A stretch of DNA of 64,000 nucleotides from DATBQN01 sp963755825 (GTDB lineage: Bacteria; Acidobacteriota; Thermoanaerobaculia; Multivoradales; UBA5704): positions 2,790,001 through 2,854,000 of the forward strand of contig CAVWLA010000003.1 in assembly GCA_963755825.1 (NCBI GenBank), in the 5' to 3' direction. Position numbers and translations under genes: made by a program. Below the pieces are notes generated by a model. That model was not told the origin of the DNA, did no database searches, and saw only the letters and a program-made list of their open reading frames with translations. Each line of letters starts with the position of its first letter. Position 1 is the stretch's first letter. Below, one piece after another: positions 18,501 through 26,605 of this stretch.

Positions 18501-21027
18501 CGCCCAAGGCGGCGCCGGTCTGCCGCAGGCCGAGGTAGTAGGGATAGGGGTGGATCGGCAGGCGCGCCATCGCGGCGACGCCGCGGCCGCCCTGCTCCTG
18601 CACGCGGGCGGTGATCACCGCCTCGAGCGACGAGGGGACCGGCGCGCCGGAGGGCACGGTCGCCTTGAACGACTGGCGGCCGGCGTCGTCGAGCTTGCCC
18701 TGCTGGCTGGCGATCTCCTTGTCGTCGAGCTTGCGCTCGGCGTTCCTGAAGGTGTACGCCTCGAAACCCTTGGGGGCGAAGGTCGAGTCGACGACGCGGA
18801 CGCGCGTTTCGACCGGCAGCCCCGCCGCCGGCGGGCCGAAGAGGTAGCTCGAGGCGACGCCGTAGGCGAGCGGCTGGCCGGGGCCGACCGGGCCGGTAGG
18901 CTTGGCGATCTCCACCCGGATGCGGTCGGGGACGAACTCCTCGACCTGGAAGCGGTACTGGCCGATCGTCTCGGCGCCGGCGAGGAGCTCGAGCGTGTGG
19001 CCGCCGGTGAGCGCGAAGGCCGGCAGGTCGAGGTGGAAGTCGGCGAGGCCGCGATCGCTCGCCGTCACCTTCTGGGTGCCGCGCTCGCGCCCCTGCGGAT
19101 CGCGCCAGCGGAGCACCAGCGGCATCGCCGGCGGCGCCTTGAGGTGCTCGTCGCGGACGACCGCCAGGCCGAGGACGCGCTCGCCGGGGCGATAGATGTC
19201 GCGCTCGCCGTAGAGGAAGGCGCTGTAGCCCGAGGGCTGCGACTCGGCGCCGCCGACGTCGAGGCCGGTCGAGTCGATCTTCATCTTGTCGAAGAGAAGG
19301 AAGGTGAAGTCGTCGCCCTTCTCGACCGTCAGCATGTAGGGGTGCGCCTCGCGCTCCCCCGCCTTCAGCGCCTCGGAGTCCTTCAGCCGCCAGACGCCAT
19401 CGCCGTCGGTCCGCCCGGAGGCGAGGACCTGGTTCTGGTCGGAGAGGAGGGTGACCTTGGCGTCGGCGATCGCCGCCAGGTCGTGGAACGAGGAGACCCA
19501 TACGAGGAGCTCGCCGTTGCCGCGCTTGGTGACGACGCCCAAGTCGGTCAGGAGCAGCCACCGCTGCGAGCCCTTGGGCTCGCCCTCGCGCGAGACGACG
19601 ACGCGGTAGAGGCCGCGCGCCGTGCCGCTCGCGAAGTCGGGGATGTGCTGATCGAGCGTCACCGGGGTGTGCTGCCGGCTGTTCTTCTTGTTGGGGAGGG
19701 CGATCGTCTCCTCGGCCAGGTTGCTCCCCAGGTGGTGGGGGATCTGCGAGCCCTCCCAGGCATAGTCCTCGTCGAAGAAGCCGCCGTACTGAAAGAGGAA
19801 GAACAGGTTGTTGAGATAGACGCGATCGATCGTCACCTTCGCCGAGGCGACGTTGACGCTCTCGAGAGCCACCGTGTGGTTGCCGGCGGTGGAGAGGAAC
19901 ATCCCCTGGCTCTGGAAATCGACCGAGGGCTCGAGGTCGGGGAGGTTGACCTCGGTCTTGTAGGGTGTCTGGAGCACGGCGTCGTCGGTCGCCGGCATCC
20001 CCTTGTCGATGGAGAGCGTGTAGGTGCCGCCGGGCCTGAGCTCGCCGGTGAGCGACAGCAGATTGCGCTCGGCCGACGGCCGGTAGGAGACCGCCGGCGT
20101 GATGTGGACGTACTTCTCGGCGACCGCCGCGGAGACCGGCGAGGAGAAGCGGATCTTGACCGTCGACTCGTGGTCGCCGGGCTCGGAGGTCACCTCCCAG
20201 ACGGCGAGCTTGTCGGACGAGCCGACCTGGATCTCATGGACGTAGTCGTCGCCCAGGGGGACGTTGCCGGCGGCGGAGGTGAGCTCGCCGCCGATCACCA
20301 GGCGCACCTTGCGCTCCTCCTTCTGTTTCTGCACCGCCTCGGTGCGGAAGCCGATCACCCGCGACTCGTACTCCGTCTCCAGGCTGACGGCGATCGGCTT
20401 GCCGCCGGGCGCCTGGGGATCGACCAGCTTGATCCGCGAGGCGAGCTCCTCGGCCTTCACCTCGTAGTTGAACTTCAGGCTGCCGCGGAAGATCACCTTC
20501 CCCTTGCCGGTGAGCGCCGGCTCCTCGTTGACGTCGACCCCCTCGACGAGGAAGCGGTCGCTCACCACCTTGAGCTCGGTGTCGCCGACGAATTCCTGGC
20601 CGGGCTTGAGCAGCCGCTCCGGCAGCAGGGTGAGCTTGAACTCCGAAGCGGCGGGGAACGCCGAGGTCGGCTGGAAGCGCAGAGCGTTGGTGTCCTGCCA
20701 CTTCCAGTAGCCGCCGAGCGCCGGCTCGATCTTCGCCGGCGGCGGGTCGAGCACTTCGCCCTGCTTGCCCTGGCCCAGCGGATGGTCGAAGAGGATGTCG
20801 ACGTACGAGCGGTTCTTGCGGTCCATGACGACGTTGAAGACCGCCACCTGATCGCCCTTCGGCTTCGGCTTGAACCAGGAGCCGGCGCCGGCGAGCTTGT
20901 CCTTCCAGGCGAGCCCCGACACGGCGACGAGGAGGAGGGCGAGAAGGGCGATCGCGGCGTCCTTCCAGGGGGGAGCCGAACGAGAGGGTGCCTGGGGCCG
21001 CTCCGGGGACGACGCCGACGTCGACAT
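15469..21027 (-). CDS. Bacterial alpha-2-macroglobulin with thioester
   Basis: 1852 residues. An N-terminal hydrophobic anchor (AAIALLALLLVAVSGLAW) is followed by a long series of MG beta-sandwich domains (for example GERDIYRPGERVLGLAVVRD), the bait region, an A2M domain (YVSGWAYSPWALKNPSRLDL), and the thioester domain with YPYGCLEQT; Cys1394 and Gln1397 form the internal thioester. The last ~100 residues are the receptor-like C-terminal domain. These periplasmic proteins trap proteases and are thought to work with PbpC. I see no lipobox Cys, so it is probably held by the N-terminal anchor. The ATG at 21027 has an AGGAG site 8-9 bases upstream, better than the in-frame ATG at 21060. Confidence 0.93.
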   Translation of the reverse strand: MSTSASSPERPQAPSRSAPPWKDAAIALLALLLVAVSGLAWKDKLAGAGSWFKPKPKGDQVAVFNVVMDRKNRSYVDILFDHPLGQGKQGEVLDPPPAKIEPALGGYWKWQDTNALRFQPTSAFPAASEFKLTLLPERLLKPGQEFVGDTELKVVSDRFLVEGVDVNEEPALTGKGKVIFRGSLKFNYEVKAEELASRIKLVDPQAPGGKPIAVSLETEYESRVIGFRTEAVQKQKEERKVRLVIGGELTSAAGNVPLGDDYVHEIQVGSSDKLAVWEVTSEPGDHESTVKIRFSSPVSAAVAEKYVHITPAVSYRPSAERNLLSLTGELRPGGTYTLSIDKGMPATDDAVLQTPYKTEVNLPDLEPSVDFQSQGMFLSTAGNHTVALESVNVASAKVTIDRVYLNNLFFLFQYGGFFDEDYAWEGSQIPHHLGSNLAEETIALPNKKNSRQHTPVTLDQHIPDFASGTARGLYRVVVSREGEPKGSQRWLLLTDLGVVTKRGNGELLVWVSSFHDLAAIADAKVTLLSDQNQVLASGRTDGDGVWRLKDSEALKAGEREAHPYMLTVEKGDDFTFLLFDKMKIDSTGLDVGGAESQPSGYSAFLYGERDIYRPGERVLGLAVVRDEHLKAPPAMPLVLRWRDPQGRERGTQKVTASDRGLADFHLDLPAFALTGGHTLELLAGAETIGQYRFQVEEFVPDRIRVEIAKPTGPVGPGQPLAYGVASSYLFGPPAAGLPVETRVRVVDSTFAPKGFEAYTFRNAERKLDDKEIASQQGKLDDAGRQSFKATVPSGAPVPSSLEAVITARVQEQGGRGVAAMARLPIHPYPYYLGLRQTGAALGDPGKPVDFDWVAIAPDGKPATAGALRVELYRDRWNTVLKRNEHGGFSYESSRDPQLVDSRALAAGQPRGVFRFAPRQVGSYRAVLTDPDTQASTEVEFYVSGWAYSPWALKNPSRLDLDLDKTEYAPGDTAQVQVRAPFPGKLLLTVERNGILHTSIHTLTGNTAKIPLPVDVSYRPNAYVTATLVRGVKDLEPGSVARSFGAVPIYVDRTANRLAVAIAAPQEVRPGTKIDIAVKVPGGVVGSGGAAAGRATVTVAAVDEGILQLIDQKTAQPFDFFYRKLALGVASADTFGLLLPEIKPEPAGGGEGAEGLSQHVRTEGIRRAKPVAFWSGPVTADAAGNAHVSFALPEFQGALRIMAVAVRGERFGSAEKLTRVRTPLVLLPTFPRILSFEETLALPVTVRNDTGSDGTFEVKLAVSAAGAAAGPVAARLDTSPASLNPQVVPVLSGREKTVYFKVKTAGLAGDVRFDLTAAGNGETTHASEVVAVRPDLPIAALEDGGAVAAPTLDLPLAKEARFRPETLHRELRIGSVPLVQFSAKLRDLVHYPYGCLEQTVSSVFPLLYMADLAQKLDPELLDPKKGKGDPAAFVQAGISRVASMQIYSGAFTLWPGEDHVDPWASVYAAHFLVEARRAGQPVPDFLHDGALRYLAGDVKAKSEYGSDELERVAYELYVLARAGRADLGTMDYLREKQRKNLSTESRALLAGAYAAVGNPQAIAGLLANLGQVEEIERQTGGNWNSAVRNRAVVLLALLDAAPQSPQIPLLADRLARDARTYGEWTTQESGWALLALGQLFHRQAQAPPYSGSVWLANRKVGTFDSTTTRFIDLRGGEPLRIVMDGGYKPGAAFYSLITRGVPTDDAFAPSNKGLEIERQVLDRDGKEVDLETVHQGDLLVLKTRVRSTAGAVANVVIEDLLPSGLEVENPRLKTTESLPWVTDATENLSYLDLRDDRILIFTDLPASSWVTLYALTRAVAPGSFRLPPAHAEAMYDPRLQATGERRRIEVGVR

Positions 21028-21426
21028 GAAGGGATCTCCTGATTCGAGGGGGGATGTCACCCACTAGGCTATATCAGGAGCCGGTGGAACGGCGAGATGC
21101 GGACGTCGCTCGCGGCTGCGAGCATCACGTCGAGGAAGAAAAAAGACGCCGGCCGCCGGTCGCCCAGCCGCCGGCGGCCTGCCTTCCCGAGATCATCAGC
21201 CGGAGAGACGCGATCCGCTTCGCGCGCCGCCGAATCGGCGGCTGCGAGCTCCTCCTGCGGCGGATAAGGGATCACTCTTTCGAGATATCGCTCCGCTCCG
21301 GCAACTCGCAGGGCGGACAAAAGGGGCTGGAGCTGGATCTTGTTTCGCTTCGGAGTGAAAATGTTTTGGTCCCGTAAACCATTGAGATAGAAGAGTTTAT
21401 TCTTGCAGGCGGACTATCTTGGCGAT
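21028..21426. other. Intergenic region, no gene recognised
   Basis: 399 bp between two divergent genes. The segment from about 21330 to 21420 is visibly richer in A/T than its surroundings and probably holds the promoter of the XRE gene, but I could not pick a convincing -35/-10 pair. A short minus-strand frame at 21069-21320 has no recognisable features and no ribosome site. Confidence 0.4.
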
Positions 21427-21909
21427 ATGTTCAGCGCTGTCATGCCGCAGAAGCCTCCACCGTCCAGCTGGAGCGCCGAAGACGAGGAGCTCGACGTCAT
21501 GCTGGTCATCCTGCGCTCGGCGCTGCGCTGGAAGCAGAACGATCTCGCCGAGGCCTCGGGCATCGGCAACAGCTCGATCTCCGACTACGAGCGCAAGAAG
21601 AAAGTCCCCGGCCGCAAGAACCTGAGGAAGCTCCTCGAGGCGATGGGCTATCGCTCGGGAGCGCTCGAGTACACCCGCCGGTTCCTCCACGAGCTGCGCA
21701 CCGCGCAGCGCCTGCCGGAGGGCGACAGCGGCCCCGCCGCCATCGCCCACGACGGTGCCGATCGCGCCGCCACGGCCGAGACTGCGCTCCTCGCACGGGT
21801 CGACCAGGTTTCGACCGAGGCCGGCCGCGCCGCCGAGAGCATCGTCCGCCTCGCCCTGGAGATCCAGATCGGCCGGGAAGGCAAGCTGGGCCGGAAGCTC
21901 GACGGCTAG
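21427..21909 (+). CDS. XRE-family HTH regulator
   Basis: 160 residues. An N-terminal helix-turn-helix of the Cro/CI type spans about residues 20-75: LRSALRWKQNDLAEASGIGN then SSISDYERKKKVPGRKNLRK. The rest is a helical Ala/Arg-rich tail without a known ligand-binding fold. It stands alone between divergent and convergent neighbours, so its targets cannot be read from context. ATG at 21427 is used; an in-frame TTG at 21403 and ATG at 21442 are alternatives, none with a strong ribosome site. Confidence 0.8.
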   Translation: MFSAVMPQKPPPSSWSAEDEELDVMLVILRSALRWKQNDLAEASGIGNSSISDYERKKKVPGRKNLRKLLEAMGYRSGALEYTRRFLHELRTAQRLPEGDSGPAAIAHDGADRAATAETALLARVDQVSTEAGRAAESIVRLALEIQIGREGKLGRKLDG

Positions 21910-21924
21910 GTCCCGGCGAATCCT

Positions 21925-24180
21925 TTAGAGCAGCTTGTCGGGGGTGATCGGCAGATCGCGGATCCGCTTGCCGGTCGCGTGGTGGACGGCGTTGGCGATG
22001 GCGGCGGCGACTCCGGTGATGCCGATCTCACCGATGCCTCGGCAGCCGAGCGAGTTGATGACCGGATCGGGACCGCCGACGAAGTCGACGTCGATGGTGC
22101 CGATGTCGGCGTTGACGGGGATCTGGTAGTCGGCGAAGTTGGCGTTCAGCGGGCGGCCGCTCCGCGGGTCGTAGACGGTCTCCTCCATGAGCGCCATGCC
22201 GATCCCCATCGTCACCCCGCCCTGCACCTGGCTGCGGCTGAGCTTGGGGTTGAGGATGCGGCCGACGTCGATCACCGAGACCCAGCGGCTCACCTGGACG
22301 CGCGGCAGCAGCGGGTCGATGCGCACCTCGCAGAAGTGCGCGCCCCAGGAGTGGATGGAGTAGCCCTTCGCCCGCTCCTCGATCTGCGAGGTCGCCTCGG
22401 CCTCGATCGCCGGCATGCCGGCGTGCGAGAGGAGGTCGGCCGGGGCGACGCCGCGCGACGGGTTCGACACCGCGACCAAGCGGCCGCCGGAGAGCGCCAT
22501 CTGGTCCGGCGCCAGGCCGGCGAGCGGTCCGCCGGGCAGGCGGACGGCGAGCTGCGCGAGCTTGCTGCGCACGGCGGCCGCCGCCTGCACGATGGCCTCG
22601 GAGACGCTCGCCGCTGTGGTCGAGCCACCGGAGCCCGGCGCCGCCGCGAAGTCGGTGTCGCCGAGCTCGAAGGTGACCCGCTCGACCGGCATCCCCAGCG
22701 CATCGGCCGCCACCTGGGTGAAAACGGTGTAGGAGCCGGTGCCGAGGTCCTGCGTCGCCACCTGAACCAGCGCCCGCCCGTCGGGGGTCAGCCGCACCCT
22801 CGCCGAGGCCGGCCGCCGGTTGCCGGGGTAGAGCGCCGTCGCCATCCCCCAGCCGACCAGCATGCCGTCGTCCGTCATCGAGCCCGGCGCGGCCGAGCGC
22901 CGGCGCCAGCCGAACATCTCGGCGCCGCGTGCATAGCACTCCCGCAGGTGCTTGCTCGACCACGGCTTGCGCTCGCTCTGGTCGCGCTCGGCGTAGTTCT
23001 TCAGGCGCAGCTCGACGGGGTCGATGGCGAGCGCTACCGCGAGCTCGTCCATCGCCGACTCCAGGGCGAAGCTCCCCGGGCAGTCGCCGGGCGCCCGCAT
23101 GGGCGCTGGCGAGCCGACGTTCAGCTTCACCAGCCGGTGCTGGATCGCCACGTTGTCGCAGGCGTAGAGCACCTTCGTCGTCGTCGTGCCGCAGGCCTCG
23201 ACGAACTCGGTCGTCGGCGAGGTCGGCTGCAGCGTGTCGTGGCGCATCGCGGTCAGCGTGCCGTCCTTCCGCGCCGCCAGCGTCATGCGCTGGATGGTCG
23301 ACGCGCGGTGGCCGCAGGAGGTGAACATCTGGGCGCGGCTGAGGTTGAGCTGCACGGGCCGGGCGACGATCTTCGCCGCCATCGCCGCGAGGAGCGTGTG
23401 CGGCCACTGGAAGCCCTTGCAGCCGAAGCCGCCGCCGGTGAACGGGCAAAGCACGCGCACGCTGTCGCGCGGGATGCCGAAGACCGCCGCGAGCGTGTCG
23501 CGGGTGCCGACCACCGCCTGCGTCGCATCCTCGACCGTCAACCGCTCACCCTCCCAGTGGGCGACGGTGGCCGAGGGCTCCATCGGATTGTTGGTCTCGA
23601 CCGGCGTCGAGTAGGTGGCCTCGACCTTCACCGCCCCCGCCGCCAGCCCGGCGGCGAGGTCGCCGCGCTGGTGCTGCACCGGCCGGCCCGACGGCTTGGG
23701 CAGGTAGGCGTCGGGCTCGGCGGCGCGGATGTCGAGGACCGGCCTCTCCTCGCGAAAGCGGACGGCGACCAGCGAGGCCGCGTGCTGCGCCTGCTCCAGG
23801 GTCTCGGCGACGACCACCGCGAGGTGCTGGCCGGCGTAGTGGACGACGCCGTCGGCGAGCGGCAGCCGCTCCTCGCCCAGCTTGCCGCTGCCGCCCTTCT
23901 GCGGGTGGCGGAGCGGCAGGGCGTTCTCGTGCGTGATGACCGCCAGCACTCCCGGCGCCCGGCGCGCCGAGCGGGTGTCGATCGCGGCGACATGGCCGCT
24001 CGCGATGGAGCTCTGCACCAGCGCCGCATGGGCCAGCCGGGGGTGGCGGAACTCCGCCGCATAGGTCGCCGTGCCGGTGATCTTCCGCCGCCCGTCGAGG
24101 CGGTCGAGCGGCGTGCCGACGGCCGCCTCGCCCCGCTTCGCCGCCGGCGCTGACGCCGGTTCCGCTGCCGTGCTGCTCAT
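21925..24180 (-). CDS. Xanthine dehydrogenase-family Moco subunit (PaoC-like)
   Basis: 751 residues. Domain a/b hammerhead at the N-terminus (GTATYAAEFRHPRLAHAALV), then the molybdopterin-binding domains with FTGGGFGCKG, APGDCPGSFALESAMDELA, GSGGSTTAASVSEA and, near the C-terminus, the catalytic-glutamate loop GCRGIGEIGITGVAAAIANA. It is the third gene of an Fe-S/FAD/Moco operon in the order of E. coli paoABC (yagTSR), and its start overlaps the FAD-subunit stop (24177-24180). No signal peptide of its own, as in PaoC, which is co-exported with PaoA. Substrate is most likely aldehydes; this is inferred from operon type. A dedicated Moco maturation protein (PaoD-like) is not present here. Confidence 0.9.
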   Translation of the reverse strand: MSSTAAEPASAPAAKRGEAAVGTPLDRLDGRRKITGTATYAAEFRHPRLAHAALVQSSIASGHVAAIDTRSARRAPGVLAVITHENALPLRHPQKGGSGKLGEERLPLADGVVHYAGQHLAVVVAETLEQAQHAASLVAVRFREERPVLDIRAAEPDAYLPKPSGRPVQHQRGDLAAGLAAGAVKVEATYSTPVETNNPMEPSATVAHWEGERLTVEDATQAVVGTRDTLAAVFGIPRDSVRVLCPFTGGGFGCKGFQWPHTLLAAMAAKIVARPVQLNLSRAQMFTSCGHRASTIQRMTLAARKDGTLTAMRHDTLQPTSPTTEFVEACGTTTTKVLYACDNVAIQHRLVKLNVGSPAPMRAPGDCPGSFALESAMDELAVALAIDPVELRLKNYAERDQSERKPWSSKHLRECYARGAEMFGWRRRSAAPGSMTDDGMLVGWGMATALYPGNRRPASARVRLTPDGRALVQVATQDLGTGSYTVFTQVAADALGMPVERVTFELGDTDFAAAPGSGGSTTAASVSEAIVQAAAAVRSKLAQLAVRLPGGPLAGLAPDQMALSGGRLVAVSNPSRGVAPADLLSHAGMPAIEAEATSQIEERAKGYSIHSWGAHFCEVRIDPLLPRVQVSRWVSVIDVGRILNPKLSRSQVQGGVTMGIGMALMEETVYDPRSGRPLNANFADYQIPVNADIGTIDVDFVGGPDPVINSLGCRGIGEIGITGVAAAIANAVHHATGKRIRDLPITPDKLL

Positions 24181-25181
24181 GCCGTCTTCTCCTTCAGGCT
24201 GGCGGTCGCCGCGAGAGCTCTGACGATCGTCCGCCGCGCCAGCTCGATCTTGAAACCGTTGTGCTTCTGCGCGCGGGCGCCGGCGAGCGCCGCCGCCGCG
24301 GCGGCCTGGAAGGCCGCTTCGTCGGCGCGCCTGCCGACCAGGACGCGTTCCGCCGCCGCGGCGCGCCAGGGCTTCGTCGCGACGCCGCCGAGCGCCACCC
24401 GCGCGGCGCGGATGGTCCCTGAGCCGTCGACGTCGAGCGCCACCGCCGCCGAGGCGAGGGCGAACTCGTAGCTGGCGCGATCGCGGACCTTGACGTAGTG
24501 CGAGCGGGCGAACCAGGTCGTCGCCGGCAGCTCGACGGCGGTGATCAGCTCGCCGTGCGCGAGGACGCTCTCCCGTGCCGGGTCGTCGCCGTAGGCGACG
24601 TAGAAGTCGGCGAGCGGGATGGCGCGCTCTGCCCCGTCCGGCCGCCGGGTGTGGACGACGGCGTCGAGGGCGACGAGCGCCACCGGCATATCGCCGGGAT
24701 GGGTTGCGATGCAGCGCTCGCTCCCGCCGAGCACGGCGTGGCTGCGGTTGAAGCCGTCGAGCGCCGCGCAGCCGCTCCCCGGCGTGCGCTTGTTGCAGGC
24801 GTAGGCGGTGTCGCGGAAGTAGGGGCAGCGGGTGCGCTGCATGAGGTTGCCGCCGACCGTCGCCATGTTGCGGATCTGCGGGCTGGCGCCGGAGAGGAGC
24901 GCCGCGGAGAGCGCCGGGTAGCGCCGCCGGACGGTAGGGTCGTTCGCCAGGTCGCTGTTCTTGACGTTGGCGCCGATGCGGACACCGCCGCCGGGTAGCT
25001 CGTCGAGGTGCGCCAGCGGCAGGTCGCCGATGTCGACGAGCGCCGCGGGCGTCTCGACGTCGAGCTTCAGGAGGTCGACCAGCGTGGTGCCGCCGGCGAC
25101 GAACTTGGCATGGGGATCGCCGGCGACGGCGGCGATCGCCGCATCCGCCGCCGTGGCGCGGGAGTAGGTGAACGGGTTCAT
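24177..25181 (-). CDS. FAD subunit of PaoABC-like oxidoreductase
   Basis: 334 residues. FAD-binding domain of the molybdopterin dehydrogenase family: FVAGGTTLVDLLKLDV for pyrophosphate binding and IRNMATVGGNLMQRTRCPYF. As in PaoB, and unlike eukaryotic xanthine dehydrogenase, an extra Cys-rich loop is present (RCPYF, YACNKRTPGSGC, ERCIATHPGD), which would hold a [4Fe-4S] cluster. C-terminal CO-dehydrogenase flavoprotein domain follows (ALASAAVALDV, RVALGGVATKPWRA). The start ATG at 25181 overlaps the stop of the Fe-S subunit gene and its own stop overlaps the next start, so the three genes are translationally coupled. Confidence 0.92.
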   Translation of the reverse strand: MNPFTYSRATAADAAIAAVAGDPHAKFVAGGTTLVDLLKLDVETPAALVDIGDLPLAHLDELPGGGVRIGANVKNSDLANDPTVRRRYPALSAALLSGASPQIRNMATVGGNLMQRTRCPYFRDTAYACNKRTPGSGCAALDGFNRSHAVLGGSERCIATHPGDMPVALVALDAVVHTRRPDGAERAIPLADFYVAYGDDPARESVLAHGELITAVELPATTWFARSHYVKVRDRASYEFALASAAVALDVDGSGTIRAARVALGGVATKPWRAAAAERVLVGRRADEAAFQAAAAAALAGARAQKHNGFKIELARRTIVRALAATASLKEKTA

Positions 25182-25948
25182 GCGCCCTTCCTCCCCCGCA
25201 CCTCGGCGACCGCGGCGACGATGTTGGGATAGGCGCCGCAACGGCAGAGGTTGCCGCTCATGCACTCGCGGATCGCCGCCGGGTCGGCGGGGCAGCCCTC
25301 GGCGAGGAGGCCGACGGCGGAGACGATCTGCCCCGGCGTGCAGTAGCCGCACTGGAAGGCGTCGTGGCGGAGGAACGCCTCCTGCATCGGGTGCAGCTTC
25401 AGATGCTCGGGATCCCCATGATCCCCCTCGGCCAGCCCCTCGATCGTCGTCACCTGGCGCCCGGCGACCGTCGCCGCCAGCGTCAGGCAGGAGAGCACGC
25501 GGCGGTTGTCGACCAGCACGGTGCAGGCGCCGCACTGGCCGTGGTCGCAGCCCTTCTTGCTGCCGGGGAGGGCGAGGTCTTCGCGGAGAGCGTCGAGGAG
25601 CGTCGTGCGGGGATCGATCGCCAGCCGGTGCGCCGTGCCGTTGACGCGGAGCTCGATCTGGAGGGGAGCGGGCGGCGGCAGAGCCGGCTTCGCCGCCGGC
25701 GCGATCGTCTGGGCGGCGGCGTGGAGCTGCGTCGCCCGCAGCGACGCGGTGGCGAGGCCGACGACCGGCAGAGCGGTGAGCGAGAGGCCGAGGAAGACGC
25801 GGCGGTCGAGACCGGCCGGCGGTCCGGCGAGGAGATCCGGTTCGCTCTCCACACCGAGTGCCTCGGCGAGAGCGGTCGGGGCGGCAGGATCCTCCTCGTC
25901 GTGCTCGGGAGAGTCTCCGGGTGCGAGGGTCGTCGGGGGGCGGCTCAA
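25178..25948 (-). CDS. Tat-exported [2Fe-2S] subunit (PaoA-like)
   Basis: 256 residues from TTG at 25948. Twin-arginine signal LDRRVFLGLSLTALPVVGLA precedes a 2Fe-2S ferredoxin domain (KKGCDHGQCGACTVLVDN, then CLTLAATVAG) and the second 2Fe-2S domain (QCGYCTPGQIVSA and SGNLCRCGAYPNI), the eight cysteines expected for this subunit. The TTG has an AAGGGAG ribosome site 6-7 bases upstream. An ATG at 26032 is in frame and would add 28 residues with a Cys and no helpful features, reaching into the divergent promoter region. Export as a folded complex to the periplasm is inferred from the Tat motif in this subunit only. Confidence 0.88.
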   Translation of the reverse strand: MSRPPTTLAPGDSPEHDEEDPAAPTALAEALGVESEPDLLAGPPAGLDRRVFLGLSLTALPVVGLATASLRATQLHAAAQTIAPAAKPALPPPAPLQIELRVNGTAHRLAIDPRTTLLDALREDLALPGSKKGCDHGQCGACTVLVDNRRVLSCLTLAATVAGRQVTTIEGLAEGDHGDPEHLKLHPMQEAFLRHDAFQCGYCTPGQIVSAVGLLAEGCPADPAAIRECMSGNLCRCGAYPNIVAAVAEVRGRKGA

Positions 25949-26098
25949 GGTGTCTCTCCCTTCGCAAGGTTTCGCGGCGTTTCGCTTTCCGCGCGACCCC
26001 GTGCGAACGTGCAAAAAGTGTTCCGCGGGCACGCCCGCGGCGGCTGGCTACGTGGCGGTGCTAGGCTTCCGCCGTTCCACTTTCGGGAGGTCCCGACC

Positions 26099-26575
26099 GT
26101 GACCAGCCAGCCCAACGAGCCAGCCGATGCGGCCGCTGCCGCGGAGCGTCGGCGCATCCACGAGGTCTTCCGCCGCGCCGCCTTCGTCAGCCATCTGGGG
26201 ATCGCGCTCGCCGACTTCGGCCCCGGCTGGGCGGAGACGACGCTCGCCGTCGAGCCGCGGCATGCGCAGGCGGAGGGGATCGTCCACGGCGGCGTGCAGT
26301 CGACGATGGCCGACCACACCGCCGGCGCCGCGGCGACCACCCTCATCGCCGCCGATCAGGTGGTGCTCACCCTGGAGTTCAAGGTCAACCTGCTGCAGGC
26401 GGCGCGCGGCGACCGCCTGCGCTGCCGGTCGAAGGTGCTGAAGCCCGGCCGCTCCTACGTCGTCGCCCTCTCCGAGGTCTTCTGCGGGCCGGCGGGGAGC
26501 GAGAAGCTCGTCGCCGTGTCGACCGTCACCATGGCCGTCGTCGCCGACCCGCTGCAGCGCCCGCCCGTCGCCTGA
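26099..26575 (+). CDS. PaaI-family hotdog thioesterase
   Basis: 158 residues from a GTG at 26099, placed by the GGGAGG site about 7 bases upstream. Hotdog fold with the PaaI signature AEGIVHGGVQSTMADHTAGA; HGG and the Asp of MADHTAG are the usual active-site region. Acts on acyl-CoA thioesters in the cytosol; the substrate is unknown. Convergent with the antiporter gene, divergent from the oxidoreductase operon. Confidence 0.85.
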   Translation: MTSQPNEPADAAAAAERRRIHEVFRRAAFVSHLGIALADFGPGWAETTLAVEPRHAQAEGIVHGGVQSTMADHTAGAAATTLIAADQVVLTLEFKVNLLQAARGDRLRCRSKVLKPGRSYVVALSEVFCGPAGSEKLVAVSTVTMAVVADPLQRPPVA

Positions 26576-26605
26576 TCCCCCACTCCGCCGCGATCGATCG
26601 GAACG

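Noticed and set aside
15292..21042. Very long plus-strand frame of 1916 codons
   Set aside because: Perfect antisense shadow of the alpha-2-macroglobulin gene, whose domains and thioester motif are unmistakable.
21069..21320. 83-codon minus-strand frame upstream of the XRE gene
   Set aside because: No ribosome site, no family, unusual composition; probably chance.
25178..26032. Longer start (ATG 26032) for the Fe-S subunit
   Set aside because: No ribosome site and 28 unhelpful residues; TTG 25948 has a good AAGGGAG site and leaves the Tat signal intact.
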